Notes: a model not told the origin generated them from the sequence alone. A DNA stretch of 64,000 nucleotides from JAOPZW01 sp963851295 (GCA_963851295.1 CAWKOS010000007.1:248001-312000), one strand, 5' to 3'. Counted from the first letter of the stretch, positions 20,808 through 28,429 are shown. Translations and numbers: made by a program.

Positions 20808-20833
20808 GTTAAGCGGACCGCCCGGCGGGGTAT
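20808..20833 (+). promoter_or_regulatory. SigB/SigF-type promoter candidate for the anti-sigma operon
   Basis: GTTAAG (20808-20813), 14 bases, then GGGTAT (20828-20833). The known SigB/SigF-family pattern is close to GTTTAA-N12-16-GGGTAT; the -10 half is perfect and the -35 half partial. It lies about 75 bases before the leader ORF of the anti-sigma/antagonist operon. Anti-sigma operons of this class are commonly transcribed by the sigma factor they control, so autoregulation is plausible. Confidence 0.5.
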
Positions 20834-20905
20834 CAGGACCACTCGCGGCGTATTCTCTCCGGGGCGGCAAGGGAGGAACGGCGTCCGGAGCGCAAGGGGG
20901 CGATG

Positions 20906-20959
20906 ATGAGCGACAACTTCACGAGGGCGGAACGACTCTGTCGGCCCCTGGGGCCATGA
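20906..20959 (+). CDS. Putative 17-residue leader peptide coupled to the anti-sigma gene
   Basis: A tiny frame MSDNFTRAERLCRPLGP begins at ATG 20906 (or 20903) right after a strong AAGGGGG (20894-20900). Its TGA overlaps the ATG of the anti-sigma gene as ATGA. The anti-sigma start lacks its own Shine-Dalgarno sequence, so its translation probably depends on ribosomes finishing this frame. The peptide itself may have no function. The alternative is chance, since the anti-sigma frame is also open upstream. Confidence 0.4.
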   Translation: MSDNFTRAERLCRPLGP

Positions 20960-21405
20960 CCGAGACCGCCGCCACGCATCGAGTGCACACCGAGATGCCC
21001 GATTTCGAGATCACCCTCCCCGCGCGCGCGGAGAACGTCGCGGTCGTCCGCCACGCCGTGGGCGGGCTCGGCGAGGTGCTGGAGGTCGACGACCAGACGC
21101 TCTCGGACATCAAGCTGGCGGTCACCGAGGCCTGCACGAACGTCGTCGTGCACGCCTACCCCGACGGCGAGGGGCCGATGGGCCTGCGCGCGACGATCGA
21201 GGACCGGCTGCTGTCGCTCGTCGTCGTCGACCGCGGGCGCGGCATCGTCCCGCGCCCCGACAGCCCGGGCCTCGGCCTCGGGCTGCCGCTGATCGCCACG
21301 ATGGCCGAGTCGCTCGAGCTCGGCACCGGCAACGCGGACGAGACCGAGGTCCGCATGACCTTCGACCTCGGCGCGCCGGTGACCACGGACGGGGGGTTGC
21401 TGTGA
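20956..21405 (+). CDS. RsbW-like anti-sigma factor (GHKL serine kinase)
   Basis: 149 residues from ATG 20956; a second in-frame ATG is at 20995. A HATPase_c_2 fold is clear: N-box IKLAVTEACTNVVVHAYPDG with the Mg-ATP Asn, G1-like VVDRGRGIVPRPDS, and G2 GLGLGLPLIATMAE. Such proteins bind a SigB/SigF-family sigma factor and phosphorylate a STAS antagonist. The STAS gene lies two genes downstream, and two sigma factors of the right family are at 28939 and 30979. The stop overlaps the next start as GTGA. Confidence 0.88.
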   Translation: MTETAATHRVHTEMPDFEITLPARAENVAVVRHAVGGLGEVLEVDDQTLSDIKLAVTEACTNVVVHAYPDGEGPMGLRATIEDRLLSLVVVDRGRGIVPRPDSPGLGLGLPLIATMAESLELGTGNADETEVRMTFDLGAPVTTDGGLL

Positions 21406-21800
21406 CCGAAGGCGCCACGGCCAACGAGGCGGTCGTCCGGATCCGCAGCGGCCCGCTCGTCGGCGCCGTGCTCGGCCGGGTGGTCGGCATGCTCGCCGCC
21501 CGCGCCCAGTGCCCGATCGACCGCCTCGACGACGCGATCCTGCTCACCGACGCGGTGGCGGCCCACGCCCCGGTGCACGCCCGCAACAGCCATGTGCACG
21601 TCGTCGTCGCCGCCGATGACGAGCGCCTCGAGCTGCGCGTCTCCGAGCTGCGCCCCGACGGAGCGCAGCAGCTGCTCGCCGACGGCGACCTCCCCGGCGT
21701 CGGCAACGTCTTCGATCGCGTCGCCGACGACGTGCAGACCGGCACGTCGGCCAGCGGCGACTCGGCCGAGCTCATCCTGCGCCTGAACTTCCGGACATGA
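21402..21800 (+). CDS. Degenerate GHKL-like partner of the anti-sigma factor
   Basis: 132 residues from GTG 21402, coupled by GTGA to the anti-sigma gene. The helix RLDDAILLTDAVAAHAP aligns with the N-box of the preceding protein, but the Asn needed for Mg-ATP is lost. No G1 (DxGxG) or G2 motif follows. The C-terminal part (VHVVVAADDERLELRVSELR) keeps the alternating strand pattern. I read it as a divergent, probably ATP-free member of the same fold that might pair with the kinase or the sigma factor. The fold assignment is inference. Confidence 0.6.
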   Translation: MTEGATANEAVVRIRSGPLVGAVLGRVVGMLAARAQCPIDRLDDAILLTDAVAAHAPVHARNSHVHVVVAADDERLELRVSELRPDGAQQLLADGDLPGVGNVFDRVADDVQTGTSASGDSAELILRLNFRT

Positions 21801-21849
21801 TCCGGGAGCACGACGCGCCGCCGCGATATCCGTCAACCTAGAGAGACCG

Positions 21850-22218
21850 ATGCCACCGGAGTTCACCCTCAACAGCGAGCCGATCGACGAGAGCCGCCAA
21901 GTGGTGGCCGTCGCCGGCGAGATCGATCTGTTCACCGCTCCTGAGCTGAAGGCCGCCCTCGGCGAGGCGCTCGAGTCGGGGAGGACCCGGATCGTCGTCG
22001 ACCTCACGGAGACGACGTTCCTGGACTCGACCGCGCTCGGCGTGCTCATCGGCGCGGTCAAGCGCCTGCGCTCGCGCGACGGGGTGCTGACGATCGTCAA
22101 CACCGACGCGAACATCGCCAAGACGTTCGAGATCACCGGCCTGGATCAGATCTTCACCATCCGCCCCACGCGCGACGAAGCCGTCGAGGCGCTGGACGCG
22201 GACGAAGCCGCCGCCTAG
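21850..22218 (+). CDS. STAS-domain anti-sigma factor antagonist
   Basis: 122 residues, a single STAS domain. VVAVAGEIDLFTAPELKAAL begins the fold, and the switch loop TTFLDSTALGVLIGA carries the likely phosphorylated Ser60. In RsbV/SpoIIAA proteins the unphosphorylated form binds the anti-sigma kinase and frees sigma; phosphorylation blocks this. The gene is 49 bases behind the degenerate GHKL gene, completing the module. A PP2C phosphatase that would reset the switch is not in this window. Confidence 0.92.
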   Translation: MPPEFTLNSEPIDESRQVVAVAGEIDLFTAPELKAALGEALESGRTRIVVDLTETTFLDSTALGVLIGAVKRLRSRDGVLTIVNTDANIAKTFEITGLDQIFTIRPTRDEAVEALDADEAAA

Positions 22219-22223
22219 CGGCG

Positions 22224-23267
22224 CTAGGCCTCCAGCAGCCTGAGCACCGCCTTCTCGACGGGGCCCTGGATCGCGGTGGCGTCGCCGTTGCGCTCGGCGC
22301 CGCTCGCGAGCACGCGGTAGTCGATGACCTCGCCGTCGCGGTAGCGGTCGAAGACGCGTGGGTCGATGTACGAGGCCCGCGCGACGGCCGGCGTGTTGCC
22401 CAGGTAGTGCGCGACCTCCTTGATGGCGCGCGTGATCGCGCGCTTGCGCCCCGTCGTGGTCGCGGCGGCCTCCTCGGAGACGGCCAGGGCGACGGCGGCC
22501 AGGACGGTCGCGCCCCAGGTGCGGAAGTCCTTGGCGGAGACGTCCTCGCCGGTGGCCTGCTTCAGCCAGGCGTTGATGTCCTCCGAGCGCAGGTCCACCC
22601 AGCGGCGCCCGCGCTTGTAGGCCAGCAGCTCGTCGCCGCCGCCGCGGCGGCGCTTGAGGTCGCGCACGACCTCGGCCACCACGGGGTCGATCACCGCCTG
22701 CACGCGGCGCTTGCCCGACTTGGCCGGGTAGTCGAAGACGAGCACGCCGTCGCGATAGGCCACGTGGCGGCGCTTCATCGTGGCCAGGCCGTAGCTCTCG
22801 TTGCGCACCGCGTAGTCCTCGCCGCCGACGCGGAAGAAGCCGCGGTCCAGCAGCCGCACCGCGCAGGCGCAGACGCGGTCGAGGTCGAGCTCGCCGCCGC
22901 CGTCGAGCTGCGCGTCGACGCGCCTGCGCAGTCGCGGCAGCGCGTTGGCGAAGACGACCATGTCCTCGAACTTCTCCATGTCGCGCTGCTCGCGCCAGCG
23001 CGGGTGGTAGAGGTACTGCTTGCGCCCGGCCGCGTCGACGCCGGTGGCCTGGATGTGGCCGCCGGGGTACGGGCAGATCCACACGTCCTCCCACGCGGGC
23101 GGGATCACGAGCTCGTGGATGCGCTCCAGGACCTCGTCGTCGTCGACGGCGTCGCCGTCGGCGTCGAGGTAGCGGAAGCCGCGCCCGTGGCGGCGCCGGG
23201 CGATCCCCGGGCCGGTGCAGTCGGCGCGCCGCAGGCGCGGCCGTCGGGTGGTGGCGTTCGTGGGCAC
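22224..23267 (-). CDS. DNA topoisomerase IB (poxvirus-like)
   Basis: 347 residues. The N-terminal domain has GFRYLDADGDAV and IPPAWEDVWICPYPGGHIQA, the standard opening of bacterial type IB enzymes. The catalytic domain shows KSGKRR, the KDFRTWGATV motif and the nucleophile Tyr300 in ASYIDPRVFDRY. It relaxes supercoils through a 3'-phosphotyrosine link without ATP. Length is typical. It lies 60 bases beyond the Ku gene on the same strand, which may reflect a DNA-repair cluster. Confidence 0.94.
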   Translation of the reverse strand: MPTNATTRRPRLRRADCTGPGIARRRHGRGFRYLDADGDAVDDDEVLERIHELVIPPAWEDVWICPYPGGHIQATGVDAAGRKQYLYHPRWREQRDMEKFEDMVVFANALPRLRRRVDAQLDGGGELDLDRVCACAVRLLDRGFFRVGGEDYAVRNESYGLATMKRRHVAYRDGVLVFDYPAKSGKRRVQAVIDPVVAEVVRDLKRRRGGGDELLAYKRGRRWVDLRSEDINAWLKQATGEDVSAKDFRTWGATVLAAVALAVSEEAAATTTGRKRAITRAIKEVAHYLGNTPAVARASYIDPRVFDRYRDGEVIDYRVLASGAERNGDATAIQGPVEKAVLRLLEA

Positions 23268-23327
23268 GCGGCGTGGGCGTACCCGCCTGGCCGCGGCCGC
23301 TAGCGAGCAGTTGCCGGCGCCCGCCGG

Positions 23328-24212
23328 CTAGCTCTTGCTCTCGGCCTTCTTGCGCGAGCCGCCGGCGGCCTTGCGCTTGGCCGGCGCCTTCTTGGCCTTC
23401 GCAGCGCCATTGCCGTCCGCGTCCTTGTCGCGCACGGCGTCGAGGCTCGCCTTCAGCGCCGCCATGAGGTCGGGCACCGGCTCCTCCTCGTCCTCGGCGG
23501 CGGGCTGGACGGCAATCTCCTCGCCGGCCGCCTTGCGCTCGATGAGGTCGAGGACGTCCTGGCGGTAGGTGTCGTGGTACTTGGAGGGGTCGAACTCGCC
23601 CGCCAGCGACTCGACGAGCTGCTTGGCGATGTCGAGCTCGCGCTTGGTGACCTCGACGTCGGCCGCGGCGGACAGCTCGTCGAGCGAGTCCGGGTCGACG
23701 ACCTCGTCGGCGAAGAGCATGGTCGACATCGCCAGCACGTGGTCGTCCGCCGGGCGCAACGCCACGAGCGCCTCCTTGGAGCGGATGACCACGCGCGCGA
23801 TCGCGACGCGGCCGGTCTCGCGCATCGCCTCGACCAGCAGCCGGTAGGGCTTCGCCCCGCCCGTCCCGGGCGCCAGGTAGTACGGGTGGTCGTAGAAGAT
23901 CGGGTCGATGTCGGCGAGCTCGACGAAGTCCTCGATCTCGATCGTCTTCGTCTTCTTGGGCTGCAGCGTCTCGAGCTCGCCCGGCTCGATGACGACGTAG
24001 CGATCGGGGGTGAGCTCGAAGCCCTTGACGATGTCGTCGTAGGGCACCTCGTCGCCCGTCGACGGATCGACGCGCTTCTGGGCGATGCGCACGCCGCTCG
24101 TGCCGCTGAGCTGGTGGAAGCGCACGGTCTTGCGGTTGACCGCGCTGTAGAGCTTGACGGGGACGGTGACCAGGCCGAAGGAGATCGCACCTGTCCAGAT
24201 GGAGCGCGCCAT
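23328..24212 (-). CDS. ku: Ku protein for non-homologous end joining
   Basis: 294 residues with the bacterial Ku core from the first residues (MARSIWTGAISFGLVTVPVK), FHQLSGTSGVRI, and the KRELDIAKQLVESL helix. A Lys/Ala-rich tail (about 260-294: KAKKAPAKRKAAGG) is the variable C-terminus that binds DNA in many Ku proteins. Ku homodimers ring broken DNA ends and recruit the LigD ligase. No LigD gene is visible within 20 kb on either side, so ligase must be encoded elsewhere. Confidence 0.96.
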   Translation of the reverse strand: MARSIWTGAISFGLVTVPVKLYSAVNRKTVRFHQLSGTSGVRIAQKRVDPSTGDEVPYDDIVKGFELTPDRYVVIEPGELETLQPKKTKTIEIEDFVELADIDPIFYDHPYYLAPGTGGAKPYRLLVEAMRETGRVAIARVVIRSKEALVALRPADDHVLAMSTMLFADEVVDPDSLDELSAAADVEVTKRELDIAKQLVESLAGEFDPSKYHDTYRQDVLDLIERKAAGEEIAVQPAAEDEEEPVPDLMAALKASLDAVRDKDADGNGAAKAKKAPAKRKAAGGSRKKAESKS

Positions 24213-24225
24213 AGAACACCAGTAT

Positions 24226-24262
24226 CCCCCATGCGCCCGGGCTTTCCTCCGGGCGCAGGGGG
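24226..24262 (-). terminator. Hairpin between the PfpI gene and ku
   Basis: A 9-base perfect stem TGCGCCCGG (24232-24240) pairs with CCGGGCGCA (24249-24257) around an 8-base loop. CCCCC/GGGGG outside it extends the stem past a single bulged A. It sits between the PfpI stop and the Ku start on the same strand. No T run follows on the minus strand, so termination would be of the U-less type seen in high-GC genomes. Confidence 0.45.
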
Positions 24263-24275
24263 AATTGCGTGGCGG

Positions 24276-24812
24276 TTAGGCGGCGAACTGCTCGACGACC
24301 TCGGCACAGAAGGCCGGGAGGTCGTCGGGCTTGCGGCTCGTCACGAGGCGCCCGTCGACGACGACCTCCCTGTCGACCCAGTCGGCGCCGGCATTGCGCA
24401 GGTCCTTCTGCAGCGACGGCCACGAGGTCACCGTGCGCCCCCGCACCACGCCGGCCTCGACCAGGATCCACGGGGCGTGGCAGATCGCGCCGACCGGCTT
24501 CTGCGCGTCGACGAAGGCGCGCACGAAGGCCATCGCGTCGGCGTCCATGCGCAGTGCGTCGGGGTTCGCGACTCCCCCCGGCGCCACGAGCCCGTCGTAG
24601 TCGCCCGGGTCGGCGTCGGCCACGGCCTTGTCCGCCGTGAAGGTGTCGCCCTTGTCGAGGTGCTCGAAGCCCTGGAACTGGCCCTTCTTCAGCGAGATCA
24701 GGTCGACCTCGGCCCCCTCGTCGCGGACGGCCCTGAGTGGCTCGGTGAGCTCGATCTGCTCCACGCCGTCGGTGGCGAGGAAGGCGATGCGCTTCCCGTC
24801 GAGCTTGCCCAT
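24276..24812 (-). CDS. DJ-1/PfpI family protein (type 1 glutamine amidotransferase-like)
   Basis: 178 residues. The fold is evident from KRIAFLATDGVEQIELTEPL, YDGLVAPGGVANPDALR and the nucleophile elbow PVGAICHAPWIL with Cys111. The closest known types are general-stress YfkM/PfpI proteins with proposed deglycase or chaperone roles; the exact reaction is not settled. It starts at ATG 24812 behind AAGGAGGA. It is adjacent to a second, frameshifted DJ-1-type gene of a different subfamily. Confidence 0.9.
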   Translation of the reverse strand: MGKLDGKRIAFLATDGVEQIELTEPLRAVRDEGAEVDLISLKKGQFQGFEHLDKGDTFTADKAVADADPGDYDGLVAPGGVANPDALRMDADAMAFVRAFVDAQKPVGAICHAPWILVEAGVVRGRTVTSWPSLQKDLRNAGADWVDREVVVDGRLVTSRKPDDLPAFCAEVVEQFAA

Positions 24813-24851
24813 GTTCGGTCCTCCTTCGATCGCTTGGTCTTCACGATCGGG

Positions 24852-25479
24852 CTACCGGGGCTCGACGGCGCTCAAACGGCCGCTGCCGCGCCACACCGTG
24901 CCGCGGCGCTCGTACTCGAGCTCGCGCTCCGCCGCCAGCGCGGCCTCGGAGCCGAACCAGCGCTCGGCGAGGTGCAGGACGAGGTCGAGGCCCGAGGTCA
25001 CGCCGCCGGCGGTCACGAGGTCGCCGTCGTCGACCACGCGCGCGTGGACGACCTGCGCGCCCGCGGCCTCGAGGTCGGCGAGCGCGCCGTGGTGGGTGGT
25101 CGCGGGCCGCCCCTCGACGAGACCTGCGGCGGCCAGCAGCATCGCCCCGGTGCACACCGAGGCGACGACCGCGCCGCGCTCGTGGCGCGCGCGGATGGCG
25201 CGCGGCAGCTCGCCGAGCTGCGCCTGCGCCCAGGCGCCATCCTCGGCGCGGTCGTTCCAGCCGCCGCCGGGGACGACGAGCAGGTCGACCGTCTGCGACA
25301 GCGCCCGGTGCGCCGTGACGAGCGTGCCGTGCGCCGCGCGGACGGTGCGCCGCGCCGTCGAGGGTCACGAGCGCGGCGTCGAGCTCGTCGTCGAGGTCGG
25401 CGAAGCTCGAGATCACCTCCCACGGGGCCAGCGCGTCGAGCTCGTCGAAGCCGTCGAAGAGAAGGATCTCGCATCGCAT
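24852..25479 (-). pseudogene. DJ-1/PfpI family gene with a frameshift
   Basis: The N-terminal frame MRCEILLFDGFDELDALAPW runs from 25479. The conserved remainder, QTVDLLVVPGGGWND then VVASVCTGAMLLAAAGLVEG, is in another frame and ends at 24852. The switch lies near 25350-25356, in a GGCGCGGCGC run, where one extra base would explain it. Rejoined, the protein is about 208 residues and contains the nucleophile Cys of SVCTGAM. It is divergent from a GlxA-type regulator with the same domain. Either the gene has decayed or one base is wrong in the assembly. Confidence 0.75.
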
Positions 25480-25514
25480 GGCGAGCAGGGTGGCGCGTCG
25501 AGCGCCGGCGCGCC

Positions 25515-25532
25515 AGTGGCAGGAATGCCACT
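25515..25532. promoter_or_regulatory. Palindromic operator in the DJ-1/GlxA divergent promoter
   Basis: AGTGGCA-GGAA-TGCCACT is a perfect 7-4-7 inverted repeat centred between the two divergent starts (25479 and 25551), followed by a weak ATAGAT -10-like sequence. AraC-type regulators often bind such sites beside their own gene. The site is intact although both flanking genes are frameshifted. Confidence 0.5.
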
Positions 25533-25550
25533 ACGCGATAGATTTCCGCC

Positions 25551-26490
25551 ATGCATCGCGTCGCCGTGCTCGCCCTCCCGGCGGTCGTCGCCTTCGACCT
25601 CTCCACCCCGGCGCAGATCTTCGGCAACCTGCCCGAGCACTACGCCTTCGCCGCGTGCGGCGCGCGCCCGGGCCGGGTGCCGACGACGACGGGCTTCGCG
25701 CTGCACGTCGAGCGCGGCCTCGACGCCGTCGCCGAGGCCGACACGGTGCTCGTCCCCGGCCTGCGCCCGCCGTCCTGGCCGCCGCCGGCAGCGGCGCTCG
25801 AGGCGCTGCGCGCGGCCCACGCCCGCGGGGCGCGCGTGGCGTCGATCTGCACCGGCGCCTTCGTCCTCGCCGAGGCCGGGCTCCTCGACGGCCGCCGCGC
25901 GGCCACCCACTGGGCCCACGCCGAGCGCCTGGCCGAGCTCTATCCGGCGGTGACCGTCGACGCCGGCGTGCTCTACATCGACGAGGGCGACGTGCTGACC
26001 TCGGCGGGCGTGGCCGCCGGCATCGACCTCTGCCTGCACCTCGTGCGCCGCGACCACGGCGCCGGCGTCGCCAACGCGATCGCGCGCCAGATCGTCGTGG
26101 CCCCGCACCGCGACGGCGGCCAGGCCCAGTTCCTCGAGGCGCCGCGTCCCGACCGCGGACGGCCGCGGCCTGGCGGCGACGCGCGCCTGGGCCGCCGAGC
26201 GCCTGCGCGACCCGCTCTCGGTCGCCGCGATGGCGCACCACGCCGGCTGCAGCGAGCGGACCTTCGCGCGGCGCTTTCGCGCCGAGACGGGCACCACGCC
26301 GCTGCAGTGGCTGCTGCGCCAGCGCGTCCTCCACGCCCGCCGCCTGCTCGAGGCCACCGACCTCCCGGTGGAGCACGTCGCCGACGAGGCGGGCTTCGGC
26401 ACGGCGGCCTCGCTGCGCTCGCATTTTCGCCGCGAGACGGCCACGACACCGCTCGCGTATCGCCGCAGCTTCAGGGGTAGCCCGCGGTAA
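25551..26490 (+). pseudogene. GlxA-type AraC family regulator with a frameshift
   Basis: The N-terminal DJ-1-like domain (MHRVAVLALPAVVAFDLSTP, then ASICTGAFVLAEAGLLDGRR) is read from ATG 25551. The AraC helix-turn-helix domain (SERTFARRFRAETGTTPLQW, then VEHVADEAGFGTAASLRSHF) lies in the next frame and ends at 26490. The shift is within about 26151-26160, where one surplus base separates QAQFLEAPRPD from GRGLAATRAW. Restored length would be about 312 residues, normal for the family. If the shift is real, DNA binding is lost. Confidence 0.78.
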
Positions 26491-27002
26491 TGGCCACCAC
26501 CCGCAACGCGGCGCAGGGCATCCTCGCCGACGACAACACCGACGACCGCGAGAAGATCATCGAGCTGCTCAAGAAGGCTTACTGGATGGAGATCGAGACG
26601 GTGATGAGCTACATCGCCAACTCGATCAATCCGGACGGCGTTCGCGCGCAGGAGATCGTCGAGTCCCTCCAGGAGGACATCCAGGAGGAGCTCGGCCACG
26701 CGCAGCAGTTCGCCGCGCGCATCAAGGAGCTCTACGGGGTCGTCCCCGGCTCGCTGGACTTCGCCGCCGAGCAGTCCTATCTGCAGCCGCCCGAGCACCA
26801 GACCGACATCGTGCACGTCATCAAGGGCGTCATCGAGGCCGAGACCGGAGCCATCGAGCACTACAACACGATCATCCGCGAGACCGAGGAGATCGACCCC
26901 GTCACGCAGGACATGGTCATCGCCATCCTGCGCGACGAGGAGGGCCACCGGCGCCTGTTCGAGGGCTATCTGCGCGAGTACGAGGCCGAGGGGCTGGCGT
27001 GA
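26490..27002 (+). CDS. Ferritin-like / bacterioferritin-type protein
   Basis: 170 residues, almost wholly helical. Two metal-ligand pairs typical of ferritin-like diiron proteins are seen: YWMEIETVMSYI with EDIQEELGHAQQF, and GVIEAETGAIEHYNTII with AILRDEEGHRRLF. It could oxidise and store iron or protect against peroxide; no haem-ligand Met is obvious. The ATG shares a base with the preceding stop (TAATG), and the stop shares a base with the next start (TGATG), so it is translated as part of an operon. Confidence 0.88.
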   Translation: MATTRNAAQGILADDNTDDREKIIELLKKAYWMEIETVMSYIANSINPDGVRAQEIVESLQEDIQEELGHAQQFAARIKELYGVVPGSLDFAAEQSYLQPPEHQTDIVHVIKGVIEAETGAIEHYNTIIRETEEIDPVTQDMVIAILRDEEGHRRLFEGYLREYEAEGLA

Positions 27003-27346
27003 TGCCTCCCCGCGGCGTCAAGAAGGGCACCAAGCGCGCCCGCCAGTACGAGGAGATCAAGAAGTCGACCAAGGCGCGCGGGGCGTCCGAGTCGCGCGCC
27101 GAGGAGATCGCGGCGCGCACGGTCAACAAGGAGCGCGCACGCGCGGGCGAGTCGCGCACCGCGTCGCGCACCTCGACGCAGGACATCTCCTCCGGCCGGC
27201 GCGGCGGCCAGCGCTCGGGCTCGAGCGGTCCGCGCGGGCGCACCCGCGAGCAGCTCTACAACGAGGCCAAGAAGCTCGGCGTCGAGGGCCGCTCGAAGAT
27301 GAACAAGGCCCAGCTGCAGCGGGCCGTGGACAACAAGAAGCGCTAG
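27002..27346 (+). CDS. Small basic protein with Rho-N/plasmid-stabilisation-like C-terminus
   Basis: 114 residues, very rich in Lys, Arg and Ser. The N-terminal half (KKGTKRARQYEEIKKSTKAR, then AEEIAARTVNKERAR) matches the short family often called plasmid stabilisation protein. The C-terminal 35 residues (TREQLYNEAKKLGVEGRSKM, then NKAQLQRAV) resemble the Rho N-terminal/SAP-like helical motif that binds nucleic acid. The function is not established. It is coupled to the ferritin-like gene by TGATG and ends just before a strong hairpin. Confidence 0.78.
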   Translation: MPPRGVKKGTKRARQYEEIKKSTKARGASESRAEEIAARTVNKERARAGESRTASRTSTQDISSGRRGGQRSGSSGPRGRTREQLYNEAKKLGVEGRSKMNKAQLQRAVDNKKR

Positions 27347-27352
27347 ACGCGA

Positions 27353-27380
27353 CGCGCCCGCCGGTCTCCCGGCGGGCGCG
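27353..27380. terminator. Bidirectional terminator hairpin
   Basis: CGCGCCCGCCGG (27353-27364) pairs perfectly with CCGGCGGGCGCG (27369-27380) around a TCTC loop. It fills the 42-base gap between converging genes ending at 27346 and 27389 and could end transcription from both sides. There is no T run on either strand. Confidence 0.7.
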
Positions 27381-27388
27381 CGTTGCCC

Positions 27389-27577
27389 TCACACGGTCTC
27401 GGGCTCGGTCGGCGGCTCGATCGGGTCCTCGCGCGGAGCGTCGGGCTCCGGGGGCGGAGGCTCGACCGGCTCGGGCGCATCCGGCGGCGCCGGCTCGGGC
27501 ACCGTCGGCGCCTCAGGGGGCACCACGGGCGTCGGCGGCTCCACCGGCTGCGGCACCTCGAGCACGGCGTGGCTCAC
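27389..27577 (-). CDS. Short Pro/Glu-rich protein
   Basis: 62 residues starting with GTG at 27577, which overlaps the CsbD-like stop as GTGA. About 40% of residues are proline with many Glu, Val and Ala (EPPTPVVPPEAPTVPEP), so it should be extended and unfolded. There is no signal peptide or membrane segment and I recognise no family. The coupling supports real translation, but composition alone cannot exclude a spurious frame. Confidence 0.5.
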   Translation of the reverse strand: MSHAVLEVPQPVEPPTPVVPPEAPTVPEPAPPDAPEPVEPPPPEPDAPREDPIEPPTEPETV

Positions 27578-27765
27578 GAGGTCTTGCGCTCCAGGTCGGC
27601 GACCTCCTCGGCCTTCGCATCGGCGCGCTCGTGGGCGTTGGCCAGCTCTTCCTTGGCCTCGCCCTTGCGCTCCTCGCGCCTGCCCTCCTGGCGCAGCGAG
27701 GCGTCGTCGGTGAGGTCTCCGGCCGCCTTCTTGAAGCGGCCGCTGATCTTGTCGAGGATGCTCAT
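27574..27765 (-). CDS. CsbD-like stress protein
   Basis: 63 residues with the CsbD pattern: ILDKISGRFKKAAGDLTDD, then EGRREERKGEAKEEL. CsbD-like proteins are small, hydrophilic and helical, and in Bacillus belong to the SigB general-stress regulon; their molecular role is unknown. Here the gene sits in a string led by a SigB/SigF-type sigma factor, consistent with stress induction. It lies 10 bases behind the HAD gene. Confidence 0.83.
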   Translation of the reverse strand: MSILDKISGRFKKAAGDLTDDASLRQEGRREERKGEAKEELANAHERADAKAEEVADLERKTS

Positions 27766-27775
27766 GCGGTTCGGC

Positions 27776-28429
27776 CTACCCGAGCGGTGTCTCGCTTACC
27801 CGCCGGCGCAGCTCGTCGATGGACTCGAAGACCGCGACGGCCCCGGCCTCGCGCAGCTCCTGCTCCGAGAAGCCGCCGGTGAGCACGGCGATCGTCTCCA
27901 CCCCCGCGTTGCCGGCGGCCTCGCAGTCCCACGTCGAGTCGCCGACCATCACCGCCGGGCCGCCGCCGATGCGCTCCAGCGCGGCGTGGACGAGGTCGGG
28001 CGCGGGCTTGGTCGCCTCGACGTCGCCCGAGCTCGTCCACGCGTCGGCGAGGCCGCGCGCGTCGAGGAGGTCGAGGTAGTGCTCGATCTCCTCGGGCTTG
28101 GCCGAGCTGGCGAGGACCACGCGGCGATCCAGGCGCTTGAGGTCGACGATCAGCTCGCGCGCGCCGTGCAGCGGCTGGACCTCGTCGATCATCGCCATGT
28201 AGAGAGCCTTCTCGGCGGCGCGGATGTCGTCGCCGATCGCCTCCTCGACCTCGTCGCCGCACAGCGACCCGACGAGCTGGTCGCCGCCCATGCCGATGTG
28301 GCGGTGGATGCGCCAGATGGCGACGGTCTGGTCGTGCTGGCGCAGCGCCCGGTACCAGGCGATCGTGTGCTGGTAGTTGGAGTCGACGAGGGTGCCGTCG
28401 ATGTCGAGGATGGCCGCCGGGGCGCTCAT
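27776..28429 (-). CDS. HAD superfamily hydrolase
   Basis: 217 residues. Motif I is ILDIDGTLVDS with the nucleophile Asp near residue 9. Motif II is VVLASSAKP, the motif III Lys is in EATKPAPD, and motif IV is AVMVGDSTWDCEAA. The helical cap between residues 15 and 85 is the type found in phosphoglycolate-phosphatase-like enzymes. It dephosphorylates a small metabolite that cannot be named from sequence. ATG 28429 overlaps the preceding stop as ATGA. Confidence 0.9.
   Translation of the reverse strand: MSAPAAILDIDGTLVDSNYQHTIAWYRALRQHDQTVAIWRIHRHIGMGGDQLVGSLCGDEVEEAIGDDIRAAEKALYMAMIDEVQPLHGARELIVDLKRLDRRVVLASSAKPEEIEHYLDLLDARGLADAWTSSGDVEATKPAPDLVHAALERIGGGPAVMVGDSTWDCEAAGNAGVETIAVLTGGFSEQELREAGAVAVFESIDELRRRVSETPLG

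Noticed and set aside
15197..20812. A frame of about 1870 codons on the plus strand opposite gltB
   Set aside because: It is the antisense shadow of gltB produced by the strong third-position G/C bias. Its protein is Val/Arg/Gly/Asp-rich with no motif, while the minus strand encodes a complete glutamate synthase.
23328..24212. A complete Ku-LigD end-joining operon
   Set aside because: Ku is intact, but neither neighbour nor any gene in the window has ligase, polymerase or phosphoesterase motifs of LigD.
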